64,000 nucleotides of DNA from MPNP01 sp026709725 (lineage in GTDB: Bacteria; Pseudomonadota; Alphaproteobacteria; Rhodobacterales; Rhodobacteraceae), in assembly GCA_965200805.1 (NCBI GenBank), contig OZ241384.1, positions 1,612,001-1,676,000 of the forward strand, given 5' to 3'. Below, one piece after another: positions 54,873-63,059 of the stretch. The position numbers and the translations under genes were made by a program. The notes beneath the pieces are model-generated. The model saw only the letters and a program-made list of their open reading frames with translations. It did no database searches and was not told where the DNA came from. Position 1 is the stretch's first letter. Each line of letters begins with the position of its first letter.

Positions 54873-55133
54873 CTAATTGAAGAAAGTTCTTACGACAGCA
54901 ATACAAAGAGCAATGATAACAGTAATAAGTATGCCAATTTGCCACTTCAATGTCGAAGATTGTTTATCTGATATGTGAGTCTTAAGACCGGCAATGTCTT
55001 CTTTCGTTGCAAGGTATTCCATGCGAGTTTCAAGCGCAGTCAATCGTCCATGAATTTCACGACCGTTGCCGTTGTTGCCTCCGTTTGATGGTGCATGTTT
55101 CGGCGGGGTGCCGATAGGATGAACGTCTCCCAT
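54873..55133 (-). CDS. small coiled-coil protein with C-terminal membrane segment
   Basis: 86 residues: a polar, Asn/Gly-rich N-terminus, a short coiled coil (GRLTALETRMEYLATKEDIA) and a C-terminal membrane helix (WQIGILITVIIALCIAVVRT). ATG 55133 overlaps the upstream stop by one base (TGATG), so the two are co-translated. Layout as in the proteins at 34665 and 48384. Confidence 0.65.
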   Translation of the reverse strand: MGDVHPIGTPPKHAPSNGGNNGNGREIHGRLTALETRMEYLATKEDIAGLKTHISDKQSSTLKWQIGILITVIIALCIAVVRTFFN

Positions 55134-55396
55134 CAGGCTTCTGCCTTCCTGAGCCATTCCCAAAGATCGCTGCGATTGAATCCATTGTAGGCTTGAACCT
55201 CAAAGACGACTCCGAGCGTTCCGGTTTCATCGCTGATCCCGACTTTTCGAGCAATTTCGCTGGTCAAGGTTAAATCAGGAGAAGCGACAAAGGCCGTTGT
55301 CGGCGAAAGAATGAAATGCTTACCGCCCCATTCTTCGCGGACATTATCCCATGCATCCTCGCTCGGCTCATTGAGACAGACAGCGTAAATTGTCAT
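55133..55396 (-). CDS. small hypothetical protein coupled to membrane partner
   Basis: 87 residues starting MTIYAVCLNEPSEDAWDNVR, with EEWGGKHFILSPTTAFVASP and a final VFEVQAYNGFNRSDLWEWLR. I do not recognise the family by name. The compact alpha/beta pattern and TGATG overlap with the membrane gene suggest a two-protein unit. ATG 55396 is favoured by GGGGG four bases away; ATG 55399 is possible. Its divergent neighbour is the IS1595 transposase, separated by a perfect inverted repeat. Confidence 0.6.
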   Translation of the reverse strand: MTIYAVCLNEPSEDAWDNVREEWGGKHFILSPTTAFVASPDLTLTSEIARKVGISDETGTLGVVFEVQAYNGFNRSDLWEWLRKAEA

Positions 55397-55465
55397 CATG
55401 CCCCCGAGAAAAGATTTGCTTCTAATCTCCATATGCAGAAAAATGCAAATCTCTGCAAATCTCTA

Positions 55466-55507
55466 CTTATAATCTGCAATATAGGCATTCATATTGCAGA
55501 TTATAAG
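55466..55507. promoter_or_regulatory. perfect 17-bp inverted repeat
   Basis: The arms cttataatctgcaatat (55466-55482) and atattgcagattataag (55491-55507) are exact complements with an 8-base spacer. It sits between the divergent small gene and the transposase, 17 bases before the transposase ATG, with TATAAG in the right arm. It is too AT-rich and promoter-proximal for a terminator; an operator is the best guess. Confidence 0.6.
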
Positions 55508-55524
55508 TTGATGGAGAATCAGAC

Positions 55525-56511
55525 ATGACCCAGAAAGCACCCGGCAAATCCTTCCGCAAAGGCCTCTCCCTGATGGAGATCGTCGAAATGTTTCCCGATG
55601 AATCCGTAGCGGAGGAATGGTTCGAGAAGCAGCGATGGGGCAGGAAGCGAATGCCCAGCCATTGCCCCAAATGCGGATGCTCCGGCCGTATCACCCGCAG
55701 CGACACACGCAAGACCTCCCCCTACTGGTGCGCCGACTGCCGCTCGAATTTCTCTGTCCGCACGGGAACGGTCATGTCGCATACACGGATTCCCCTGCAC
55801 AAATGGGCCATTGCCATGTATCTCTGGGCCACCTCCCTGAAATCCGTCTCCAGCATGAAACTCCGCCGCGATCTTGACATCACCCGGAAATCGGCGTGGT
55901 TCATGGCTCATCGCCTGCGGGAAGCATGGACGCAGACGGGTGGCAGTGATCTGGCCGGCCCCATCGAGTTTGACGAGACCTACATCGGTGGTAAGGAGAG
56001 GAACAAGCACGCCGACAGGAAGCTGCGGGCGGGCAGGGGGACGGTCGGGAAGGCGATCGTGGCAGGTGCGAAGGACCGGGACAGCAATGAGGTTCGGGCG
56101 GTGGTGATTCCGAACACCAAGCGGGAGACCCTGCACCGGTTCATCGCCGGGAACGCCCGACCTCATGCCGTGATCTGCACCGATGACCATGCCGGATATC
56201 ATGACATTGACCACCCGCATGAGATCGTGAAGCGCTCCGTCAGCCAGTTCGTCAACGGGCAGGCCCACACCAACGGCATCGAATCGTTCTGGGCGCTTCT
56301 CAAGCGCGGCTATCACGGCACCTTCCACCACTTCAGCCGCTGGCACCTGCAACGCTATCTCGATGAGTTCTCCACCCGCACCAACATGCGCAAGATGGAC
56401 ACCATCGACATCATGCGGGAGACCGCCCGCATGATGGACGGCAAACGCCTCACCTACGAGCGCTTGATCAGCCAGCGGGCCCTGTGTGAGGCGCAGGATG
56501 AAACGGCATGA
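55525..56511 (+). mobile_element. IS1595-family transposase, intact
   Basis: 328 residues. The N-terminal zinc ribbon is CPKCGCSGRI...YWCADC. The DDE-type core shows FDETYIGGKERN, ICTDDHAGYHD and HTNGIESFWALLKRGYHGTF with HLQRYLDEFSTRTN. GGAG lies nine bases before the ATG. No matching short terminal inverted repeats were found flanking the gene by eye, so the element ends are undefined. It shares the family, but not the sequence, with the remnant at 1406. Confidence 0.9.
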
Positions 56512-56523
56512 ACCAGAGGAGAA

Positions 56524-57516
56524 ATGATGATGGATGAGATTGTCCTGCCCCCCATAGATGCATCATCGGAAGACATAGCGAGGGCGATGTCTGGATGCAA
56601 ACCAAATCAAATTATTGGGGGGGATACACAAACCATCCTGCCGAACCTACCGACCGCATCCGTAGATTTAAGCTTCTGGTCTCCGCCCTACTATGTCGGG
56701 AAATCGTATGAGTAGGATTTGACCTTTGAGAAATGGCAAAGCCTGATTGCCAACGTCATTGACCAGCATGACCGCATCCTCAAACCGGGCGGATTTCTTG
56801 CTGTCAACATCAGTGATATCCTGTGCTTTCCTGACCCTAACATACCCAGATACCAGGCCAACAATGTGCAGGGCAAGACGCAATCGGTGACATTGGATGA
56901 TATTCAGAAAATGAAGAAACGCCATCCGTCAGCAAACAGATACGAACTAGCTCGTCTTCTGGGGTGCAGTGAGCAAACAGTTCAACGTCGCACAGATGGC
57001 AACAATGTGCGGGGTGGCAAGAACGGCGTATCAACAAAAGTCATGTTGACAGGCTGCATGGTGGCTGAATGGGCAGAGATCTCAGGTTTGTATCTCTATG
57101 ACAGGCGCATCTGGCACAAAGACCCGTGCTGGGCAAACAGTCGCTGGCACTCAAACAGCTATCGGGCCGTAGACGAGTTTGAGTATGTTTATGTGTTCGT
57201 CAAGCCAGGCGTTGTTGAATATGACCGCAATCGACTTGACCCCGATGAATGGGCTGAATGGGGATCACGGGGGGTATGGAATATCCAGTCTGCCCGGCGC
57301 AATGATCGTCATGAAGCCGAGTTCCCCGAGGAACTGGCCCTGCGGGTTGTAAAATTGTTTTCACCTGAAAATGGCGTTGTGCTTGACCCATTTGTGGGCA
57401 GTGGCACGACTGCGGTTGCCGCAACCATGCTAGGGCGCAAATGGATTGGTATTGACAGCGACCCGGCAGCAATCAAGGTTGCAGAAAGACGAATCCGTGA
57501 CACCGGAAATTGCTGA
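56524..57516 (+). pseudogene. beta-class DNA methyltransferase interrupted by an amber codon
   Basis: The frame encodes IIGGDTQTILPNLPTASVDL then FWSPPYYVGKSYE, followed by TAG at 56713-56715, then DLTFEKWQSLIANVIDQHDR and on to DPFVGSGTTAVAATMLGRKW. SPPY before DPFVGSGTT is the order of beta-class N4-cytosine/N6-adenine methyltransferases. The single TAG replaces what should be a sense codon (probably Lys) in an otherwise intact gene. As it pairs with a SfiI-family endonuclease, loss of protection would be dangerous unless the codon is suppressed, another methylase covers the site or the nuclease is off. Confidence 0.8.
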
Positions 57517-58204
57517 ACGGCTGGAACGGACAACAATGGAGATGGCTGTTCAGGCTATCACTGACTACAAGGATCAGGCCAGCGATATTTTCCGGGATGA
57601 AACTGATCTTCCGCAGGATATTGCGGAGGATGTCATGCGTGAAGCCATTGAGTCAATGGGCTTTTCAGGCATGCAGGAACGGCTCTATGGTAAGGTGGAC
57701 TACAAGAAGGCCATTTACGCCTTCATCCCGCAAGCCTATCCAGTGGCCTTGATGTTGGATGCAAAAGCCGAAAAGGGGAACGGATCAGCAACAATCCAGA
57801 TGTCCCAGACATCCATGCGGGTTCAGTTTCTCAAACAAAATGGTGATATTGTTGACGAGAGGGGCAAACTTTTTCCTTCTATCCGAAGGGGGAACCGCAC
57901 TCTCCATGTTGTGACGATTGTCTGCAAGTTTATCTATGCAGAACCCAACCCTGGAACATACAGCCTAATCAAAATCATCATTGCCTGCATTCCAAACCTG
58001 ATTCTTCAGAACAGATATAATCCAAATCCTGACAATACGATCTGGCGGGCAGGTCGTCATGCACCAACGCTTGGTGAGGAATTTCGAGTTCGGTTGAGTT
58101 TTTCCAAGCTCAAGAAAAAATCAGATTGGCGTGTCCGCACCTTGCAGATTCAGGTATATAATCCCCATTGCAATTACCCGATCATTCCTGTCATCGTTGA
58201 TTAA
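57497..58204 (+). CDS. SfiI-family type II restriction endonuclease
   Basis: About 235 residues from GTG 57497, which overlaps the methyltransferase end by 20 bases; ATG 57536 is an alternative start. The blocks VDYKKAIYAFIPQAYPVAL, MLDAKAEK and LILQNRYNPNPDNTIWRAGR with HAPTLGEEFRVRLSFSKLKK correspond to SfiI segments (IDYKR, VDAKAS, KQRYNPDPDT..GAGKHSPARGE). The Asp of DYK and Asp/Lys of DAK match the SfiI catalytic set. SfiI itself is a tetramer cutting GGCCN5GGCC; whether this one shares the site is unknown. Confidence 0.78.
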   Translation: MTPEIAERLERTTMEMAVQAITDYKDQASDIFRDETDLPQDIAEDVMREAIESMGFSGMQERLYGKVDYKKAIYAFIPQAYPVALMLDAKAEKGNGSATIQMSQTSMRVQFLKQNGDIVDERGKLFPSIRRGNRTLHVVTIVCKFIYAEPNPGTYSLIKIIIACIPNLILQNRYNPNPDNTIWRAGRHAPTLGEEFRVRLSFSKLKKKSDWRVRTLQIQVYNPHCNYPIIPVIVD

Positions 58205-58357
58205 CTAAGCAATATCGGTTGATAATGAAGAAGACAAGATTTCGTTCAGGGATGGGTGTGATTCTCCCATGGCTGGCTTTCATTGGCATTTCCTGACGAT
58301 CTCCAGTTCCCCGAATGATTCGACCGGATCAGGTCACCTGTGCCAGGCGGAGCCGGT

Positions 58358-58380
58358 TGTCACCGCCCCGGGCGGTGACA
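58358..58380. repeat. perfect 23-bp palindrome at the head of repeat R copy 2
   Basis: tgtcaccgccc and gggcggtgaca flank one central C, an exact hairpin just before the second copy of repeat R. No T run follows, so a terminator is unlikely. Copy 1 has only a weak counterpart (gaccacccgggaggc). Confidence 0.65.
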
Positions 58381-58381
58381 C

Positions 58382-58526
58382 GGATCGGTGCAGCTGCGAA
58401 ACCATTCGGGAAACGGGGCGGCGTTTTCGCCGGATCGCTGACTGGAGCCGAATGCGATCTTGGCGGATCATGCATGATCAGGGACTTGCAGATTCCCGGG
58501 TCCGCCATACGGGGACCGCACCCTTG
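58382..58526 (+). repeat. dispersed repeat R, copy 2
   Basis: About 145 bases matching 49506-49666 in the same orientation. It ends four bases before the AGGAGG ribosome site of the next gene, just as copy 1 ends at the leader of the djlA-like gene. It thus lies directly in front of a gene start in both places. Confidence 0.7.
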
Positions 58527-58542
58527 ACAGGAGGCGATGGTA

Positions 58543-59196
58543 ATGCGTCCCGAGCAACTGACTGAGCACTATCCAAGACTTTTCCATATGGCCTGGCCTG
58601 GAAGTTGGACCAGTGTTCGCAGGAACGGTCTGCTTTCTACCCAATCACTTGTTGAACTGAGTAAGCTTGGTCCTGAAGAAAGTTGCGCGATCCTCAGGCA
58701 GCATCGGCCTGAAAGCATTGAGATCTCATGCTATGGCCTCTGTACGGCGACAATCAGGGATCAGAAGCCCATGGATGACAAAGGTGTCTGCAGGGCGCTG
58801 CGTGTGGACGACCCCGCCCCGTGGTACGAGTTGCTGAATTCCATGGTGTTCTTCTGGCCAACGATCAAGAGACTTCGGAAAATGATGGGTGCGAAGGCGT
58901 ACAAAGGGATGCGCCATGACCTTCTGGTGGTTGATACAGAGAAGCTTGTCGATCGCCACCACGACAAGATCAGGTTATCGCGCATGAACAGCGGGGCGAC
59001 CAAACCGTACCCCCATCCCCGTTGCATGGGCCTGTTCAAGACATTTGAGGAGTTTCCTTTCGACGAACGCCTCAAGCAGCGAGGTCGGGCCATGGCGATC
59101 GCAGAGGTCTGTGTGGTCGGCAGTATCCCGGATATCGCTGATGTGGTCGTCGATGTCCACGCGGTAACATTGGACAATTTAGGCGATCTTATTTGA
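58543..59196 (+). CDS. DUF7002-like protein
   Basis: 217 residues. The start YPRLFHMAWPGSWTSVRRNG then LLSTQSLVELSKL, and the later WPTIKRLRKMMGAKAYKGMR, match a conserved family of unknown function (DUF7002-type). The H.A..GSW.SI..HGL.ST opening resembles ADP-ribosyltransferase-like folds such as DarT, but this is only a pattern impression. ATG 58543 is preferred as AGGAGG stands eight bases upstream. It is in an accessory area between a restriction gene and an integrase remnant. Confidence 0.65.
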   Translation: MRPEQLTEHYPRLFHMAWPGSWTSVRRNGLLSTQSLVELSKLGPEESCAILRQHRPESIEISCYGLCTATIRDQKPMDDKGVCRALRVDDPAPWYELLNSMVFFWPTIKRLRKMMGAKAYKGMRHDLLVVDTEKLVDRHHDKIRLSRMNSGATKPYPHPRCMGLFKTFEEFPFDERLKQRGRAMAIAEVCVVGSIPDIADVVVDVHAVTLDNLGDLI

Positions 59197-59294
59197 ACTT
59201 AGGGCCTATAGGTCCCGTTCACTCTGAGGCGTAACAGTCGCAGCGGGAACTGATCGCTCCTGATCAGACCTACCCTTGCAGAGGAAGGGTCACG

Positions 59295-59643
59295 GTGACC
59301 CGCTCGAAGACCGATCCGACCGGTCAGGGTGCGATAGTGGCCGTGACCGAGCCGGTCATGGCGGATCTTGCCCACTGGGCTGCTCTCCAAGGTGCCGAGC
59401 GCACGGGATCGGTGTTCGGGATGTCGGATCGCCACATTGCCAGACGGCTGGCCGCTGGGACGCAGGCTGCCGGTCTCGGGACGGGTTTCCGGTCATTCGG
59501 GCCGCGTCGGCATGGCGCAGACGATGACGGCGAGTGGTGCGCCTGTGGCGGTGGTTGCCCGGCAGGGACGCTGGACCAGTGAACGGATGGTGCTCCATTA
59601 TACCCGTCACCAAGTGGCAGGGGAGGCTCTGCCGTATCTGTGA
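59295..59643 (+). pseudogene. tyrosine recombinase/integrase C-terminal remnant, frameshifted
   Basis: One frame gives RSKTDPTGQGAIVAVTEPVM and VFGMSDRHIARRLAAGTQAA; a second continues SGHSGRVGMAQTMTASGAPV then GRWTSERMVLHYTRHQVAG. Together they reproduce the catalytic part of a tyrosine recombinase: HSGR (HxxR), GRW and the terminal Tyr. The switch lies near 59490. The N-terminal half is missing. It marks an old mobile element next to the restriction genes. Confidence 0.75.
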
Positions 59644-59990
59644 GACGGTATCGGCGCGGTTCACGCGCACCTCCTGCTTGAATCTTCCCCGGTGCCTCTG
59701 GTAGGGGCACCATTGCTATTTTTCACTGAACTCGGCCTTTGTGTCGGGTTACCCGTTGAATAGGCCAGACTTGGTACGGGATTCATGACCCGTTGTCTCG
59801 GCTGAATGGGCGGGATCCACTCCTTCAATGAAAGATAGCAACGGCCCGGCGACCCGCCGGCGCTTGGAGCGGTCTCGGGAGGAGGATCTCCATGGTCAGG
59901 TGGTCACACGCACTTGATGTGTTGGTGGGCCCATCCACACCGGGGCCCTGACCCTATCGACAACACACACTCGCATCCCGATCCCTCGCC
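59644..59990. other. interval without a supportable gene
   Basis: These 347 bases between the integrase remnant and the methyltransferase-nuclease hold no gene, repeat or clear promoter that I can support. Confidence 0.5.
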
Positions 59991-62753
59991 ATGCCCATCC
60001 AGGAGAATGCCCTCAATGCCGCTCTCGCGGGTGCACTGGCCAACCATGATCTCCACGCCACTCCAGAGCAGACGCGGCATGCGACCGGCGGCAAACGCTG
60101 CGATGTGCAGATCCGCCGCCGGCACGGCGACCGCTACTTTGCCGCCCTCGAGTGCAAGATCGGCCAGACCCCAACCCAGGCACAGGCCGCGGTCAGGGAC
60201 GCCCAGCGCTGGCTGAAGGAGAGCGACTGCTGGAACGCGCTGGCCCTCTGCTATCCGCAAGAGATGGCCGAGGATCGGCCGGACCCGCCCCAGCGGATTC
60301 TGGAACAGGCGGGCGATCTGATGATGGTCAAGGTCAACACAGCCGGCCCGGTGGGCCGCTGGCGCAAAGGCCGCTTGGCCGATCTCGCCACGCTTGCCGA
60401 TGACATCGGTGCCAATGAAACCTATGCTGTCACCGACATCCTGCAACGGGCCATCCTCGCGGCCAGCGACAGGATCGGTGCCTCCACCGGCCAGGCCCTG
60501 GCTGACATCCTGCATCTGCCCTGGGATCCCAAACGGGGTCACGGCACGGATCCGCGCCCGGCCCGCATCGCCTGCCTGATCATGGCCAACATGACCCTCC
60601 TGCAGAACCGGATGCGTAGTGAGGGTGTGCGCATCAAGGATCTGGACACGCTGCATGCAATCCGCAATGCGGCCAACACCCAGACCGCCCTGCTCGACAA
60701 CTGGCGGCGGATCCGCGCCGTCGACTACGCACCGGTCGTCGATCCGGCACTGGCCATCCTTGCCGCCCTGCCGGCCGACCATCACACCGACAGTCTCCTG
60801 ACCGACCTGATTGAGGCCGTCCTTGAATGTGCGCCCCGCATCCGCGGCCTGCAGCTCGATCACGCCGGTCCGCTCTACCATGGTCTGCTACAGACGGCGC
60901 GGTACGACGGATCCTTCTACACCAGCCCGCCGGCCGCTGTCCTGCTGGCCGGGCTGGCCATGCCACCGCACTGGACACCCGTTGCCGGCGACTGGACGGA
61001 TGCGACCCGTTTGATGGACCTTACGGTCTGTGACCCGGCCTGTGGCACCGGCACGCTCCTGATGGCCGCCGCGCGGACCCTCGAGGAACGCTATCGTGCC
61101 GCAGCCGGCGATCCGACGGACATCTCTCTCCTGCATCTGGGTCTGATCGAGGATGTCCTACACGGTCTCGACATCAACCAGCACGCGATCCATCTCGCCG
61201 CCTCCATGCTGACGCTCAGCGCTCCAAGGATGGACTACAACAGGATGCATCTCTACAAAGTCCAGCACGGCCTTGATGACCGTGGTGCGGTCCGTGCTGG
61301 ATCGCTCGACATCCTCGTCGACGATGCCCGCTACTTTCGGGGTTTCGCGCCCGACACCCGCCAGCGGCGTGCGACGGCCACCGGCTATACGGACGAGGCG
61401 CCTGATCTGGTCGAGGCCTGTGACCTCGTCATCATGAACCCGCCCTTCACCCGGAATGACATCCGCAACCGCAGCCTGCCGGTCGCCGTGCGCACGCGTG
61501 TGCAGAAACGCGAAGTCGAGCTGGCGGGCAAGACTTCCGCCCCGCTCCATCAGGAGGCCATTGATCAGTCAACGATCTTCACATTCTTTGCCCCGATCGC
61601 GGACCGTCTGCTCAACCGGTCGGGAACGGTCGCGATCGTGCAGCCGTTCACAGCCTGCACCGCGCCCGCCGCCAAAGGCCACCGACGCATCCTGTCCGAT
61701 CCGGCCCGCTTCCAGTTGGAACTGGTGGTCACGAGCCACGACAACCGACGGATCTATTTCTCGGAGAACACGGACATCCATGAATCCCTTGTCATCGCCC
61801 GCCGCCCTGCACCGGGCGTGAAGCCCAAGCCCACCGCCTTCGTCTCGCTCGCTGACAACCCGACCAGCCCCAGCGAGGCCCACTTCCTTGCCGAAGCCAT
61901 CCATGCCGCCCTTGACGGCGACGAGACCCTCTTGAGCAATTACGGCACCATCGCCTGGGCGGACCCCGAGCATGTGCGCGACCGGCCTTGGACTGCGGCC
62001 TGCTTCTATGATCCAAGCCTGGCCGCGGCCTATGACACCTTGAGAGCCAATCCAGCCCTCGCTGCTCTCGGCCATCTTGCGGCGGTTGGGCCGGAAGGGC
62101 GGCGAATCCGGGATGCCTTCAGCAAGGCGGGCCAGCGCCAGTCTCCCGACATGCGGGCACTCTGGACGCACAAGTCAGCCCGGCAGATCACCATGCGGAC
62201 GGGACCGGATGAATTCCTGGTCGTCAAGTCAGGCAAGGCTCGCTACGCCCATCACCTCTGGCAGAAGCGGGGCCATCTGCTGCTGGCCAATCGCCTGTGG
62301 CTGAACCTGACGCGGACCCCGGCGGTCTACTCGGACGCGCCGATCCTGGGCTCGGCCTTCGTGCCCGCCACACCGTTTGCCGATGATCCCGTGCCAGTGA
62401 GCAAGGCCTGGTGCGTGTGGCTGAATTCCACGATCGGGATTCTCGCCTTCCTCAACATCCGCCAGAAGAAACTGACCTATCCGAGCTTCTCCCTCGATGG
62501 CCTGCGTTCCCTGCCGGTGCCGCGGCCGGGCGCCTGCGACATCGCGCGGCTGGCGGCGGCCTATGACCAGCATGCGGAGATCGTCCTGCAACCGCTGCCC
62601 GCCATCGACACCGATCCCGTCCGCCGGGCCCTGGACGAGGCTGTCCTTGCGGCGGTTCCCGATCTGCCCGCCGAGGCCCTGGACGGCTGGCGGCAGGCGA
62701 TTGCGCTCGAGCCCAGCGTGAATGCCCGGAAGGAGCCCTTGCAGCTGGCGTGA
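59991..62753 (+). CDS. type IIG-like fused nuclease/N6-adenine methyltransferase
   Basis: 920 residues. A PD-(D/E)xK-like nuclease pattern sits at the N-terminus (KRCDVQIRRRHGDRYFAALE, then CKIG; D38, E54, K56). The gamma-class methyltransferase core has DPACGTGTLLMAAART (about 348) and the catalytic NPPF (about 483-486, LVIMNPPFTRND). A C-terminal region (WLNLTRTPAVYSDAPILGSA; SFSLDGLRSLPVPRPG) resembles target-recognition parts of type I/IIG enzymes. One polypeptide may both modify and cut. No helicase subunit is adjacent. The coding sequence is more GC-rich than its neighbours, suggesting separate acquisition. Confidence 0.82.
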   Translation: MPIQENALNAALAGALANHDLHATPEQTRHATGGKRCDVQIRRRHGDRYFAALECKIGQTPTQAQAAVRDAQRWLKESDCWNALALCYPQEMAEDRPDPPQRILEQAGDLMMVKVNTAGPVGRWRKGRLADLATLADDIGANETYAVTDILQRAILAASDRIGASTGQALADILHLPWDPKRGHGTDPRPARIACLIMANMTLLQNRMRSEGVRIKDLDTLHAIRNAANTQTALLDNWRRIRAVDYAPVVDPALAILAALPADHHTDSLLTDLIEAVLECAPRIRGLQLDHAGPLYHGLLQTARYDGSFYTSPPAAVLLAGLAMPPHWTPVAGDWTDATRLMDLTVCDPACGTGTLLMAAARTLEERYRAAAGDPTDISLLHLGLIEDVLHGLDINQHAIHLAASMLTLSAPRMDYNRMHLYKVQHGLDDRGAVRAGSLDILVDDARYFRGFAPDTRQRRATATGYTDEAPDLVEACDLVIMNPPFTRNDIRNRSLPVAVRTRVQKREVELAGKTSAPLHQEAIDQSTIFTFFAPIADRLLNRSGTVAIVQPFTACTAPAAKGHRRILSDPARFQLELVVTSHDNRRIYFSENTDIHESLVIARRPAPGVKPKPTAFVSLADNPTSPSEAHFLAEAIHAALDGDETLLSNYGTIAWADPEHVRDRPWTAACFYDPSLAAAYDTLRANPALAALGHLAAVGPEGRRIRDAFSKAGQRQSPDMRALWTHKSARQITMRTGPDEFLVVKSGKARYAHHLWQKRGHLLLANRLWLNLTRTPAVYSDAPILGSAFVPATPFADDPVPVSKAWCVWLNSTIGILAFLNIRQKKLTYPSFSLDGLRSLPVPRPGACDIARLAAAYDQHAEIVLQPLPAIDTDPVRRALDEAVLAAVPDLPAEALDGWRQAIALEPSVNARKEPLQLA

Positions 62754-63059
62754 CGGCCCATCCGCGCATGACTGGTCGCCTGACCCCGTATGTGCATGCC
62801 AGAGGCCCTACATACGCCCGAGCAGGGCACGGCCCGAACACCGCACACAGCACAGACCGTCTCACAGGGTCACAGGAGAGCATTTGGGCGGGCTGTGGAT
62901 CCACTTCCCTTTTGCGTCACGGATGCTGATCACACTCTGCCGCATCCCCGGGGTGGCTGGATGCCCTTGTCGCCCTGCAGATGTTACTTCTCATGATCGT
63001 TTCCTTATTCGGCGACAATCCCTGTATAACTGCCATGATGTCTTGTCTGGAGCAAAGCA
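62754..63059. other. intergenic interval
   Basis: No gene is supportable here. TATAAC at about 63024 and CTGGAG at about 63047 precede the last gene and may be its promoter and ribosome site. Confidence 0.4.

Noticed and set aside
58358..58380. Palindrome as rho-independent terminator of the SfiI-type gene
   Set aside because: It lies more than 150 bases past the stop and no T run follows the hairpin.
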